Shown here: one piece after another, positions 1 through 9,707 of the stretch
Layout of the letters: the number at the start of each line of letters is the position of its first letter
How positions within the stretch are numbered: the stretch's first letter is position 1
Origin: Bradyrhizobium oligotrophicum S58
GTDB lineage: Bacteria > Pseudomonadota > Alphaproteobacteria > Rhizobiales > Xanthobacteraceae
Direction of reading: 5' to 3'
Assembly: GCF_000344805.1 (NCBI RefSeq)
Contig: NC_020453.1
Location: 6,915,001-6,979,000, forward strand
DNA length: 64,000 nucleotides
Notes under the pieces: model-generated
Told to the model about the DNA's origin: nothing
Seen by the model: only the letters and a program-made list of their open reading frames with translations
Databases searched by the model: none
Translations under genes and position numbers: made by a program

Positions 1-218
1 ACATGGAACAGGATGTCGTCGATCGCGCACATCATCAGCGCCGGCAGGAAGCCGAACAGATAGCTGTATTGCAGCGAGGTGATGAAGACCTTGAACAGCT
101 TGGCGACTTCACCCGGATTGGTATTGGTCCAGTAGCCGGACAAGTAGGTGGTCACCAGGAGCAGCGCGAAGCCGCCCAGGGCCGGGCCCACGGCAACGAA
201 GATCAGGTATCGCTTCAT
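1..218 (-). CDS. Small membrane protein, DUF5413-like (partial, 3' end outside window)
   Basis: The gene starts at an ATG on the minus strand (position 218) behind a good GGAGG ribosome-binding site and runs off the left edge, so only about 72 residues are visible. The visible part begins MKRYLIFVAVGPALGGFALL and has one clear N-terminal membrane segment (about residues 4-25) and a second hydrophobic stretch near residues 50-68 (YSYLFGFLPALMMCAI). From memory this resembles the DUF5413 family of small Bradyrhizobium membrane proteins. It lies 53 bases downstream of the preceding minus-strand gene, so the two are probably co-transcribed. No function can be assigned. Family name moderately sure; the gene itself likely. 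Confidence 0.6.
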   Translation of the reverse strand, partial: MKRYLIFVAVGPALGGFALLLVTTYLSGYWTNTNPGEVAKLFKVFITSLQYSYLFGFLPALMMCAIDDILFH

Positions 219-271
219 GCCAACCTCCCGCCGCGCCGATCCGTCGATCGCGCAAAGCTCGTGCCGATGCC

Positions 272-1933
272 TCAGTCACCCCACAGCGCGAAGGCGTCGT
301 TGAAGGCGCGCTCACCAGGGGCCCCCTTCTCGATCGCGATGATCGCCCGCCGCTGATTGGTATAGACCAGCGGCACGTCGAACCAGGAGCGCTCCTTCAG
401 GAGCTGCACGTTGCGGGTCCGGTCGGCGTCGACGTTGGATAGGCCGACCAGGAAGAAGCCGTCGGTGACCTTGACCGCGAGGCCGGCCAGCGGCGTTCCG
501 CGCGACTGTTCGTTGGACTTCATCAGGATGCCCGGCACGTTGCCGACCCCGCCGCCCGTAAAATCCTGCGGCAGGATGAACGTGAGCTCGGCGGTATGGC
601 TCGCCGGCAGCGACGTGTCCGTGTTGCGGCGGAACGACATCGTCATCTTGAACTTGCGGTCGGGGATCTCGATGTCGGCACGCACGGCAATGTCGGCCTT
701 CTGCGTGCCCGTCGCCTTGATCTGCTCGGTCCGCCAGACCACCGAGCCGATATATTGCTTGCCCTTGGGATCGGCGGGATCCTCGTCATACAGCACGACG
801 CGCTGCGCGACCGGCGCGATCTGGTCCGAGGACGGCGACTGACCGACCCGGTCGGTGATCTTCGGCTTGCTCAGCGGCGCGCCATTGTCCTTCGGCGCCT
901 CGACCGTCGAGGTCGACTTGAACAGGCCGGTGACGGCGCCGACGAGCGGCCGGCCCCACAGGATACCGGCGCCGATCAGGATCAGCACGATACCGGCGGC
1001 GATGGCGGCCTTGAACGGGAAGGTCGAGCCACTGCGCTCCGGCTTCTTCTTGACCTCGCGCTCCGCGGTGCCGCGCTGGCGGGTCGAGGTGGCCGGCAGC
1101 GCGTAGCGCTCGGCCTCCTGGACCGACTCGTCATAGGAGTATGGCGCCTCGGGCAGCGGCGGCCGGTCATCATCGTCGTCCTCGAGCCGGTCGAGGTCGG
1201 TGGCCGGGACGTTGGCGTAGGTCTTGCGCGCAGCCCGGTTGGCCTGGGCGGTGGCCTTGCCGAGATCATCGACGTCGGCGGTGATATCGCGGAAGCCGCG
1301 CATGGCGGGCGGCGTTGCCGGACTGCCGTTGTCCTGGGCACCGCGGCGGGCGGCGGCCGGACGCTCGCGCGGCGCAGGCGCCGCCCCATCCTGCGGGGGT
1401 GTTTGCGGCGGCTGGGGCCGCGGCGGCACAGCTGGTGCAGCAGCGGCAGGGGTCGGCGCATCCGGTCGCGCATTGCGCGCTGGACGCAGCTCGGCCGTCT
1501 CGCCACCGAGCGGCGGGCGCTCGGCCCGGGCAGCAGCCGGCGCCGCCGGCCTTGGCCGGGAGGCGGCAGTCGCGGCCTGGTCGGGCGCGGGAGCGGGAGC
1601 GGGCTGGGCCGCAGGGGAGGCCGGAGCAGCCGGAGCATCCGGACTGCGCGCGCCGGCCCGCCGCAGGGCGTCGCCCGGACGGGCGGCGCCGCTGGATGCC
1701 CGCTGCGCCTCGCGGGCACGCTGGGCCGCTTCCGCCTCGACCTTGCGAACGGCTTCCTCGAGCGACAGCCGCTCGCGCGTGATCTCGGACTCGCTGAGCG
1801 GCGGCTGGACGCTGCGCAACTGTGCGATCAACGCCGCCCGCGCCCGCTCGTAAAGCGCACGCCGGCTTTCCCCGGGAGCGTTGGGGTCCAATCCGGCAAT
1901 GGCACGGGCTATCAGCGGGTAGTAGTCGGCCAT
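272..1933 (-). CDS. Conserved hypothetical membrane-anchored protein, Ala/Pro-rich, 553 aa
   Basis: Not recognised as a named family. The first roughly 75 residues form a charged, probably helical region (MADYYPLIARAIAGLD...). Residues from about 75 to 215 are low-complexity Ala/Pro/Arg, and an acidic stretch (LEDDDDDRPPLPEAPYSYDE) follows. A single membrane span (KAAIAAGIVLILIGAGILWG, roughly residues 307-327) comes after a KKKPERS basic cluster. The remaining 220 residues look like a folded extracytoplasmic domain. This suggests a bitopic protein with a cytoplasmic N-terminus. It begins 36 bases after the purA stop on the same strand, so it may be read from the purA promoter. The reading frame is consistent throughout. 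Function unknown. Confidence 0.8.
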   Translation of the reverse strand: MADYYPLIARAIAGLDPNAPGESRRALYERARAALIAQLRSVQPPLSESEITRERLSLEEAVRKVEAEAAQRAREAQRASSGAARPGDALRRAGARSPDAPAAPASPAAQPAPAPAPDQAATAASRPRPAAPAAARAERPPLGGETAELRPARNARPDAPTPAAAAPAVPPRPQPPQTPPQDGAAPAPRERPAAARRGAQDNGSPATPPAMRGFRDITADVDDLGKATAQANRAARKTYANVPATDLDRLEDDDDDRPPLPEAPYSYDESVQEAERYALPATSTRQRGTAEREVKKKPERSGSTFPFKAAIAAGIVLILIGAGILWGRPLVGAVTGLFKSTSTVEAPKDNGAPLSKPKITDRVGQSPSSDQIAPVAQRVVLYDEDPADPKGKQYIGSVVWRTEQIKATGTQKADIAVRADIEIPDRKFKMTMSFRRNTDTSLPASHTAELTFILPQDFTGGGVGNVPGILMKSNEQSRGTPLAGLAVKVTDGFFLVGLSNVDADRTRNVQLLKERSWFDVPLVYTNQRRAIIAIEKGAPGERAFNDAFALWGD

Positions 1934-1969
1934 ATCAACTCAATTCGCGCGCTTTGCTGTCGGGTCCCG

Positions 1970-3262
1970 TCACGCCTCGAAGGGATTCTGGACCAGAATA
2001 GTATCCTCGCGTTCGGGGCTGGTGGAAAGCAGCGCAATCGGGCAACCCACCAGTTCCTCGATGCGCCGGACGTATTTGATGGCCTGTGCCGGCAGGTCGG
2101 CCCAGGAGCGCGCGTTCGCCGTCGGCTGCTTCCAGCCTTCGATGGTCTCATAGATCGGTTCGACCCGGGCCTGCGCGCCCTCACCTGCCGGGAAATGATC
2201 GATCTCCTTGCCGTCCAGCCTGTAGCCGGTGCAGACGTCGATGGTGTCGAACCCATCGAGAATGTCCAGCTTGGTCAGCGCAAGACCGTTAATGCCGCAG
2301 GTCCGGACCGCTTGGCGAACCAGGACCGCATCGAACCAGCCGCAACGACGCGGCCGGCCGGTGTTCGTTCCGAACTCGCGGCCCCGCTCGCCGATCTTGC
2401 GCCCGGTCTCGTTGTCCTGCTCGGTCGGAAATGGCCCCTGCCCGACCCGGGTCGTGTAGGCCTTGCACAGGCCAAGCACATAACCGATCGCGCCCGGTCC
2501 CAGGCCCGCACCCGTGGCCGCCTGGGCCGCGACCGTATTGGACGAGGTCACGTAGGGATAGGTGCCGTGGTCGACGTCGAGCAGCGCGCCCTGGGCACCC
2601 TCGAACAGCATGCGCTTGCCTTCGCGGCGCTTGATGTCAAGCAGCCGCCACACCGTCTCGGCATAGGGCAGCAGCTTCGGCGCGAACGCGGTCAGCTCGC
2701 TCAGAATGACCTTGCCGTCGATCTGCTCCAGTCCGAGGCCACGGCGCAACGCGTTGTGGTGGGCGAGCAGGCGATCGATCTTGTGCGGCAGCGTGTCGAG
2801 ATCGGCGAGGTCCATCAGCCGGATCGCGCGCCTGCCGACCTTGTCCTCATAGGCCGGGCCGATGCCGCGGCGTGTGGTGCCGATCGCAGTCGCCGCGCTG
2901 GCGGATTCACGCAGCGAGTCGAGCTCACGGTGCAGCGGCAGGATCAGGGTGACGTTCTCGGCGACGCGCAGATTGTCGGGGCTGATGGCGACGCCCTGCG
3001 ACTGCAGCTTGCCGACCTCGTCGAGGAAGGCCTGCGGATCGAACACGACGCCATTGCCGATCACCGACAACTTGCCGGTGCGCAGCACGCCGGACGGCAG
3101 CAGCGCGAGCTTGTAGGTCGCGCCGTTGATGACGAGGGTATGGCCGGCATTGTGGCCGCCCTGGAAGCGCACGACGATGTCGGCCTGCTCCGACAGCCAG
3201 TCGACGATCTTGCCCTTCCCCTCGTCACCCCATTGGGCGCCGACGACGACGACGTTAGCCAT
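1970..3262 (-). CDS. purA: Adenylosuccinate synthetase
   Basis: Catalyses GTP-dependent condensation of IMP with aspartate to adenylosuccinate, the first committed step from IMP to AMP, in the cytoplasm. The 430-residue length is normal for the family. The N-terminus carries the GDEGKGK P-loop (residues 12-18), followed by [10 protein letters not shown] and later the [14 protein letters not shown] signature near residue 130 and the [12 protein letters not shown] region near 300. The ATG at 3262 is preceded by an AGGAAAGAG-type ribosome-binding site. The downstream membrane-protein gene is 36 bases away on the same strand. Identification is secure. Confidence 0.97.
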   Translation of the reverse strand: MANVVVVGAQWGDEGKGKIVDWLSEQADIVVRFQGGHNAGHTLVINGATYKLALLPSGVLRTGKLSVIGNGVVFDPQAFLDEVGKLQSQGVAISPDNLRVAENVTLILPLHRELDSLRESASAATAIGTTRRGIGPAYEDKVGRRAIRLMDLADLDTLPHKIDRLLAHHNALRRGLGLEQIDGKVILSELTAFAPKLLPYAETVWRLLDIKRREGKRMLFEGAQGALLDVDHGTYPYVTSSNTVAAQAATGAGLGPGAIGYVLGLCKAYTTRVGQGPFPTEQDNETGRKIGERGREFGTNTGRPRRCGWFDAVLVRQAVRTCGINGLALTKLDILDGFDTIDVCTGYRLDGKEIDHFPAGEGAQARVEPIYETIEGWKQPTANARSWADLPAQAIKYVRRIEELVGCPIALLSTSPEREDTILVQNPFEA

Positions 3263-3609
3263 TCGCAGCTCTTTCCTCTGCCTTGATCCAAAACAGCACG
3301 ATCAGCTCGGACGATATCGCTTCCGATGAGGGGCCCGTCTGGCCAACCATGCGCCCAGCCCAAATCGCGGCCGGGACCGCTCGCTTGCGAGGCGACCCAC
3401 CGGATAAAGGAAGCCGCCGGGCTAGGCAAGCGAGAACGGGCCGTCGGAGCACACAAGAGCGCCACCAAGCCTTTGATAAGCCCCAAAATTTCTTGCCGCC
3501 CCGGCTGCGGATCGGGCGACCCGGCCGTACGCTTCTGGCGTCGCATTGATCCGGGCAGTTCCATTCAGCACCCGAACGGCGGCGAATCTACGATCGAACC
3601 GGCGCGCTC
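3263..3609. other. Intergenic region upstream of purA
   Basis: 347 bases between the purA start and the end of the ABC ATPase gene, both on the minus strand. It must hold the purA promoter. I see no convincing gene: possible frames here are shadows with no recognisable composition. No strong terminator hairpin with a T-run was found for the upstream ABC operon. Confidence 0.5.
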
Positions 3610-4293
3610 TCAGCTCTGGATGCGGCCGTCGACAACCTCGATGATGCGATCACAGCGCCGGGCCAGATCAAGGTTGTGGGTGACGAGCAGAAAGCTCGTG
3701 CCGACCTCCCGGTTGACCTGGCGCATCAGGTCAAAGACGGCCTCGGCCGACCTGGTGTCGAGATTGCCGGTCGGCTCGTCGGCGAGCACCAGATCGGGGT
3801 TCATCGCCAGCGCCCGCGCCACCGCGACGCGCTGCTGCTGGCCGCCCGACATGTTGCTCGCGAGGTGGTCCGCGAATTTCGCCAGGCCGACCTGGTCGAG
3901 CAGCCTCGAAGCCTGAGCCTCGATCTCGGGGCCCGGAAAGCCGCGGTCGACCAGCAGCGGCATCATCACGTTCTCCCTGGCCGTGAAGGCGGAGATCAGG
4001 AGATGAGACTGGAAGATGAACCCGATCGTGTGGCCACGCAAATGCGTGAGCTCCGTGTCGCTGAGCGATGCAGTATCCTGGCCCTTGATCGTCAACCTCC
4101 CGGAGGTCGGCCGGTCGAGCAGACCTACGATGTTGAGCAAGGTGCTCTTGCCGGAGCCGGACGGGCCGATCAGCGCGACGAACTCGCCACGGTCGACCTC
4201 GAGATCAATGTCGTGCAGCACCTCGCTCTCGGTCGGAAGACCGACATTGTAGGCCTTGCAGACCTTCTCCAGACGCAGGATCGCCTCAGCCAC
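3610..4293 (-). CDS. ABC transporter ATP-binding protein, MacB/LolD type
   Basis: Cytoplasmic ATPase of an ABC complex. The 227 residues contain Walker [10 protein letters not shown] (about 42-50), the Q-loop (FIFQSH), the signature [15 protein letters not shown], Walker [14 protein letters not shown] and the H-loop VTHN. This is the compact LolD/MacB-NBD class that partners MacB-type permeases. The start is a GTG at 4293 lying inside the end of the permease gene (8-base overlap), so translation is coupled. Together with the permease and adaptor upstream it forms a three-gene export operon. The substrate (lipoprotein, macrolide-like compound or other) cannot be decided. Confidence 0.93.
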   Translation of the reverse strand: MAEAILRLEKVCKAYNVGLPTESEVLHDIDLEVDRGEFVALIGPSGSGKSTLLNIVGLLDRPTSGRLTIKGQDTASLSDTELTHLRGHTIGFIFQSHLLISAFTARENVMMPLLVDRGFPGPEIEAQASRLLDQVGLAKFADHLASNMSGGQQQRVAVARALAMNPDLVLADEPTGNLDTRSAEAVFDLMRQVNREVGTSFLLVTHNLDLARRCDRIIEVVDGRIQS

Positions 4294-5512
4294 GGATCGC
4301 CACCACCGGATCGAGCTTGGCCGCGCGCAGCGCCGGCGCGGTCGCCGCGAGCAGCCCTGTCACCGTCGCGAGCAGCGCCGTGATCACGAACAGCCGACGC
4401 TCGAGGATCAATGGAAACAGCTCCGAGCCATCGGCCTGGCGCTGGACCGCGTGCCAATAGATCAGCGCACCCGCGCCCATCGCCGCACCGAACAGCGAGC
4501 CGATGAAGCCGAGCAACCCGCCCTGCAGCAGGAACACGCGTAGGATCTGGCCACGCGAGGTGCCCATCGCCCTGAGGATGCCGATCTCCTTGGAGCGCTG
4601 AATCACCGAGACGATCAGCACGGCGGCGATGCCGAACGCGACCGAGAGCGCGACGAACACCCGGATCAGCGTATTCGAGGTCTCCTGCGCGCGCACCGCA
4701 GTGAAGAACTGCGCATTGGTCTTGATCCAGCTGTCGGCCTTGACGCGATTGGCGGCCTGGATGCGCTGGGCGATGTCTTCAGCGGCATAGATGTCCTGCA
4801 CGGTGATGTCGATCGTGGTGACGCCGCCGACCATGCCGAGCAGCGACTGCGCCGTGCGCAGCGCGACATAGGCCGCGCGCTGATTGACGCCCTTGCTGCC
4901 GAGGTCGACGAGGCCCGTCACGATCAGCACGCGATTGGCGCCGGAGGCGGCCTGGACGTTGAGCTTGTCGCCGACGATGGCGCCGAGATCCCGGGCGAGC
5001 TCGGTGCCGATGATGATGTCCTCGCTGGTCAGGCGCGGCTCGCCGGCGACGACGTAGTCCGGCACGCGCACGATCTTGAAATAGCTCTCGGGCTCGATGC
5101 CGGACAGCGTCACGGCCCGGCTGGCGTCGCCGCGAATGGCGAGGGCCGAGCCGGAGATGGTCGGCGACACCGCCGTGATCTCCGGCATCGCCAGCATCTG
5201 ATTGCGGATCTTCGGCCACTGATCGATCGAGATCACGCGCTGGCTCGGACGCTGCACGATCGCGTCCTCGATCACGCCGTTGCCGTTACGCAGCGGACGC
5301 GCGACCTGATCCGGCGTCAGCAGCTGAATCTGCGGCTGCGACGTCAGCACACGCTTGATGAAGTTGGCCTCGAGGCCCGCCAGCATCGCCGACATGAACA
5401 CGATGACGCCGACGCCGATCGCAATGCCGCTGATGATGAACAATGTCTGCAGCCGACCCTCGCGCAGGAAGCGCACAGCCGCGATCCACTCGAACGGCAG
5501 CCAGCGATTCAC
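4286..5512 (-). CDS. ABC transporter permease, MacB/FtsX-like
   Basis: Inner-membrane permease of about 408 residues. I place the start at a GTG at 5512 (protein begins [20 protein letters not shown]), because the longer frame up to 5677 overlaps the adaptor gene and its extra 55 residues are Arg-rich and unlike a protein N-terminus. The GTG overlaps the adaptor's stop codon (GTGA). There is an N-terminal membrane span ([20 protein letters not shown]), a large periplasmic MacB_PCD-like domain (roughly 60-270), then three C-terminal spans with the FtsX-like segment ([20 protein letters not shown]). The family architecture fits MacB-type mechanotransmission permeases lacking a fused ATPase. Confidence 0.92.
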   Translation of the reverse strand: MNRWLPFEWIAAVRFLREGRLQTLFIISGIAIGVGVIVFMSAMLAGLEANFIKRVLTSQPQIQLLTPDQVARPLRNGNGVIEDAIVQRPSQRVISIDQWPKIRNQMLAMPEITAVSPTISGSALAIRGDASRAVTLSGIEPESYFKIVRVPDYVVAGEPRLTSEDIIIGTELARDLGAIVGDKLNVQAASGANRVLIVTGLVDLGSKGVNQRAAYVALRTAQSLLGMVGGVTTIDITVQDIYAAEDIAQRIQAANRVKADSWIKTNAQFFTAVRAQETSNTLIRVFVALSVAFGIAAVLIVSVIQRSKEIGILRAMGTSRGQILRVFLLQGGLLGFIGSLFGAAMGAGALIYWHAVQRQADGSELFPLILERRLFVITALLATVTGLLAATAPALRAAKLDPVVAIRG

Positions 5513-6777
5513 GGCAGCACCGGACGGAAGCGCTGGCCGGTCACGACGCCCGAACTCGCAGGCACGGCGACATCGCCCGCGCCCAGCCCATCGACGATCT
5601 CGATATGGCTGTTGCCACGGATGCCGACGCGCACCGGCAGCTTGACGGCACGGCCATCCTTCACGCCGAGCACCCACGGCTGCCCCGAGGTAATATCGTG
5701 AACCGAGCGCACCGGCAGCTCCAGCGTATCCTTGCGGGAGGCAACCTCGATGTCGACCGACACCGTCATGTCCTGGCGCAGATAGTCTGGCGGGTCCTTG
5801 ACGGTCAGCTTGACCTGCACCGAGGCGCGGGAAATATCGATGCCCGGGTTGATGTAGCTGACGACGGCAGGAAAGCGTCTGTCCGGATAGGCGTCGGCCG
5901 ACGCCAGCGCCGTCTGCCCCAGCGCAAGCTTGCCGAGATTGCGCTCGTCGATCTGCAGCACGAGCTGGACATCGCCGGCGGGAGCCAGCACCAGCAGCGC
6001 CTTGCCCGCCTGTGCGACGGTGCCGCGTTCGACATTGCGCGTGATCAGCACGCCGTCGCGCGGCGCCGAGATCGTCGCATAGCCGAGACGGGATTGCGCG
6101 GTGTCGAGATTGGCGCGCGCCTGGTTGAGCTGCGTCTCCGCCATGACGTAGTCGCTGCCGCCCGGGCTCGCGGTGAAGACCTGGAATTCGGCCGCACGCT
6201 TCTGGGCGAGCGCCACGTCGAGCGTCTTCTGCGCCTCGTCGAGCGCGGCCCGCGTCGCGTAGCCATTGCTGGTGAGTTGCGAGGTGCGATCATAGGTCTG
6301 CTGCGCATTGAGCAACGTCGCCTGCGCCTGGCGCAGCGCTTCCTTCGCCGAGGGCAAGGTCAGCTCGTCAAGCTGGCGCATCCGCGCCTCGGCCTGCGCC
6401 ACCTGGCCTTGGGCCTGCACCACCGCAGCCTTCAGCTCGCGCGACTCCAGCGAGATCAGCGGCTGGCCCTTGCTGACGCGCTGGCCTTCCAGCACCAGCA
6501 CATCCTCGACGGTGCCGGTGATCTGGCTGCCGATCTCGACGCGGAACGGCGTCTCGACATGGCCGCTGGCGACCACGGTTTCGACCAGATCGCCGCGCCG
6601 GACCTGATCGACCGCGATCGCCGGGCCGAGCACGGCGCGGACGCTTTGCCAGCCGCCAAGGCCGAGCAGCACGATGATGGCGAGCGCGAACCAGCGATGC
6701 GCCCAGACCGTCGCCAGGACGGTCGGACCAACGGCGGCTTTCGTGGGGGATGGGAGAGCTGCGGCTTGATCGGCCAT
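5509..6777 (-). CDS. HlyD/MacA-family periplasmic adaptor protein
   Basis: Membrane-fusion protein of about 422 residues that would link the adjoining MacB-like permease to an outer-membrane channel. I chose the ATG at 6777 (MADQAAALPSPTK); a GTG 12 bases upstream is the alternative. One membrane anchor lies near residues 32-52 (FALAIIVLLGLGGWQSV). A lipoyl-like half (TGTVEDVLVLEGQRVSKGQPL), a long alpha-hairpin coiled coil (about 120-210), the second lipoyl half (ATISAPRDGVLITRNVERG) and a beta-barrel region follow. It is first in the operon adaptor-permease-ATPase. An outer-membrane TolC partner is not encoded here. Confidence 0.92.
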   Translation of the reverse strand: MADQAAALPSPTKAAVGPTVLATVWAHRWFALAIIVLLGLGGWQSVRAVLGPAIAVDQVRRGDLVETVVASGHVETPFRVEIGSQITGTVEDVLVLEGQRVSKGQPLISLESRELKAAVVQAQGQVAQAEARMRQLDELTLPSAKEALRQAQATLLNAQQTYDRTSQLTSNGYATRAALDEAQKTLDVALAQKRAAEFQVFTASPGGSDYVMAETQLNQARANLDTAQSRLGYATISAPRDGVLITRNVERGTVAQAGKALLVLAPAGDVQLVLQIDERNLGKLALGQTALASADAYPDRRFPAVVSYINPGIDISRASVQVKLTVKDPPDYLRQDMTVSVDIEVASRKDTLELPVRSVHDITSGQPWVLGVKDGRAVKLPVRVGIRGNSHIEIVDGLGAGDVAVPASSGVVTGQRFRPVLP

Positions 6778-6940
6778 GGTCTTGAACACAAACCCGTCAA
6801 TGCGGATGGTGCCCGGTCACGGGCGCCGTCCATTCCTCGTGCGATGATGATGCAGCCGTCAGCCCGCGGCGCGTTGGGCGCAAGGCTAGGGGATCGAGAC
6901 AGCAGGATGTTGCGCTAGGTCAACCGCTGCGCGATCGTTC

Positions 6941-9562
6941 ATGCAAATCAGGCATGATGATCATGACCATTCATCCACGAAACACGAACGGGCGCACGTG
7001 AACACTGAAACGACCTCCGGCCTGCACCGGTTCTGGCGCCTCTCGCCCGCCCAGGCGAGTACGGCGCTGAGCTGCGACCTGAACGGCCTCGCCGAGGACG
7101 AAGCGGCGCAGCGGCTGCAACGCTACGGCCACAACGCCGATTCCCCGTCGCACGTCGTCGGCCCCGCACGCGCCGTGCTGCGCCGGCTGCTCGAGCCGCT
7201 GTCGCTCATTCTGCTCGTGGCCGGCATCATCTCCATGGGGACTGGAGACGTGATCGGCGGCGCCATCATCGTCCTCATCCTCACGCTGTCGATCGGACTT
7301 GATACGGTCCAGGAAGGACACGCGGTCAAGGCGGCCGAGGAACTCCGCCGCTCGGTGGCCTTGAAGGCCGAGGTCAAGCGCAACGGCGCCTATTGCGAGA
7401 TCGACGTCGACGCGGTCGTGCCCGGCGACATCATGCGCGTGCGCGCGGGCGACATCGTTCCTGCCGACGCGCTGATCATCGAATGCAAGGCGTTCACCAC
7501 CGGCGAGGCTGCGCTCACGGGCGAGCCCTATCCCGTGACGAAACGCGCCGGCATGCCGACCGATGAGAACGACACGTCGAACGCGCTGTTCCGCGGCTCG
7601 GTAGCGCAGACCGGCGAAGCCGTCACCCTCGTGGTCAACACCGGGCCCAATACAATGTTCGGCGCGGCCGCCTCGGCGCTCGCCGAAGCGCAACCGCGCA
7701 CGCCGTTCGAGCGCGACCTGCACGAATTCGGTCTCGTCATCGCACGGCTCACGCTGGCCCTCGTCGTCATCGTGCTCACCGTCCGCGTCGTGTTCGGCCG
7801 CGACGTGCTCGACTCGCTCTTGTTCTCGGTGGCGCTCGCGGTCGGACTGACGCCCGAGCTGTTGCCGATGATCACCACCGTGACGCTGTCCCGGGGCGCA
7901 CTGCGGATGGCCAAGCGCAAGGTGATCGTGAAGCGGCTCGCCGCCATCCACGATCTCGGCGCCATGTCGGTGCTGTGCACCGACAAGACGGGAACATTGA
8001 CCTCTGCAGAGATTACGCTGGCCCGCAGCATCGGGCCTGACGGCAACGACGAGCCGCGTGCCGCCGAGCTCGGTGCCATCGCCGCCACGCTCGGTGGTGA
8101 CCGAGGCTCGCTCGATACGGCACTCATCGCCGGCGCGGACCATGCGGCCGCGGGATGGAGCCTGGGCGGGCAGCAGACCTTCGATTTCTCGCGCCGGCTC
8201 GGCTCGGTGCTGGCAATCCGCGGGGCAGACCAGATCCTGATCGTGAAGGGCGCACCGGAAGCGGTGATCGAGCTCTGTACGCAGCAACGGCAGGGCAGCA
8301 CGATCACCGCGATCGACGACGGCGGCCGCACTGAGATGTGCGAGCGCGTTCATGCGCTGGCGCGAGAGGGCTTGCGCACCGTCGCGATCGCATCACGGCC
8401 ATGGAACGGCGCGCCACGCGAGATCGAGACCGATGACGAGCAGGAGCTGACCTTCGAGGGTCTGTGCGCGTTCGCCGATCCGCCCAAGCCGACCGCGGCC
8501 GCCGCCATTGCACAGCTCGCCCGCGCCGGCATTGCGCTGAAGATTCTCTCCGGGGACGATCCTGTCGTGGTCAAGCGGCTGGCCGGCCTGGTCGGCCTGA
8601 AGGCCGACCGCGTCCTGTCCGGCAGCGACATCGCCAAGCTCAGCGACGACGCGCTCGCAGTGCAGGTGCACTCGGCCGATGCGTTCGGCCGGCTCGCGCC
8701 CGATCAGAAGTCGCGCATCGTCAAGGCGCTGCAGGCCTCGGGCGAGGTCGTGGGCTTCCTTGGCGACGGCATCAATGATGCGCCGGCGCTGAAGGCTGCC
8801 GACATCGGCCTGTCGGTCGACGGCGCGACGGGCGTCGCGCAATCGGCCGCCGACATCATCCTGCTCGCCTCCGATCTCGAGGTCGTTGCCGATGGCGTGG
8901 AAGAAGGACGGCGCACCTTCGCCAACATCCTGAAATATGTCCGGATGGGTGCGAGCTCGAATGTCGGCAACATGCTGTCGATGGCCGCCGCATCGATGGT
9001 GCTGCCGTTCCTGCCGATGCTGCCGACGCAGATCCTGCTCAACAACCTGCTCTATGATCTTTCGGAGCTCGGAATTCCCTTCGACCGCGTCAGCCCACAG
9101 GCGACCGCACGGCCGCAGCGCTGGGACATGAAGCGGCTGATGCGCTTTGCCGCGATCATGGGTCCCTTGTCGTCTCTGTTCGACTTCCTGACCTTCGGCG
9201 CGCTGCTCTATCTGTTCCACGCGACGCCGGATGAATTCCGCACCGCCTGGTTCCTCGAATCCATGGCGACCCAGATCCTCGTCATCTTCATCATCCGGAC
9301 CAACGGGCGGCCATGGAGCAATCGTGCGGATCCGGTGCTGACGGCCTCGTCGCTGATCGCGCTGGTCGTCGCCCTCGGCTTGCCCTTCACACCGGCGGGC
9401 GCCTGGTTCGGCTTCGTTGCGCCGCCTGCTATCGTGCTGGCCGCCATCGCAGCTCTCGTCGTCGCCTATCTGGTCAGTGCGGAAGCGCTCAAATCCCTCG
9501 CCGTGGGACCCGGACCTGCGCGATCTCACAGTCGGCGTCACCCTCGCCACCGACACCTATGA
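6941..9562 (+). CDS. P3B-type cation-transporting ATPase, MgtA-like
   Basis: Inner-membrane P-type ATPase of about 873 residues. It shows an actuator TGEAALTGEP (the usual TGES is TGEA), the phosphorylation motif DKTGTLT with Asp near residue 348, a KGAPE nucleotide-binding motif, and a hinge GDGINDAPALKAADIG. The M4 sequence VGLTPELLPMITTVTLSRGA and the LLYDLSELGIPFD segment of M6 resemble MgtA/MgtB magnesium importers (subclass P3B), so Mg2+ import is the likely role. The start is uncertain: the ATG at 6941 gives a His-rich leader (RHDDHDHSSTKHERAH) without a clear ribosome-binding site, and a GTG at 6998 (VNTETTSG) would remove it. No MgtC or regulatory leader was recognised. Confidence 0.9.
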   Translation: MQIRHDDHDHSSTKHERAHVNTETTSGLHRFWRLSPAQASTALSCDLNGLAEDEAAQRLQRYGHNADSPSHVVGPARAVLRRLLEPLSLILLVAGIISMGTGDVIGGAIIVLILTLSIGLDTVQEGHAVKAAEELRRSVALKAEVKRNGAYCEIDVDAVVPGDIMRVRAGDIVPADALIIECKAFTTGEAALTGEPYPVTKRAGMPTDENDTSNALFRGSVAQTGEAVTLVVNTGPNTMFGAAASALAEAQPRTPFERDLHEFGLVIARLTLALVVIVLTVRVVFGRDVLDSLLFSVALAVGLTPELLPMITTVTLSRGALRMAKRKVIVKRLAAIHDLGAMSVLCTDKTGTLTSAEITLARSIGPDGNDEPRAAELGAIAATLGGDRGSLDTALIAGADHAAAGWSLGGQQTFDFSRRLGSVLAIRGADQILIVKGAPEAVIELCTQQRQGSTITAIDDGGRTEMCERVHALAREGLRTVAIASRPWNGAPREIETDDEQELTFEGLCAFADPPKPTAAAAIAQLARAGIALKILSGDDPVVVKRLAGLVGLKADRVLSGSDIAKLSDDALAVQVHSADAFGRLAPDQKSRIVKALQASGEVVGFLGDGINDAPALKAADIGLSVDGATGVAQSAADIILLASDLEVVADGVEEGRRTFANILKYVRMGASSNVGNMLSMAAASMVLPFLPMLPTQILLNNLLYDLSELGIPFDRVSPQATARPQRWDMKRLMRFAAIMGPLSSLFDFLTFGALLYLFHATPDEFRTAWFLESMATQILVIFIIRTNGRPWSNRADPVLTASSLIALVVALGLPFTPAGAWFGFVAPPAIVLAAIAALVVAYLVSAEALKSLAVGPGPARSHSRRHPRHRHL

Positions 9563-9707
9563 CCGCCGTGGCTGCATAGTCGCGATGCATCTGCCCTCTT
9601 GATAGGCAGCCGCAATTGGTGTCTGTCGAGGAGGCCGGGGAGGAAACAGCGGCCCGGGACCACCGGGCCGGATGCCGCGGCGTACGAACCGGATCCAACA
9701 CCGCCGC

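Noticed and set aside
596..3286. An 896-residue plus-strand frame spanning the membrane-protein gene and purA
   Set aside because: It is the antisense shadow of purA and its neighbour; composition is Arg/Gly-rich with no domain.
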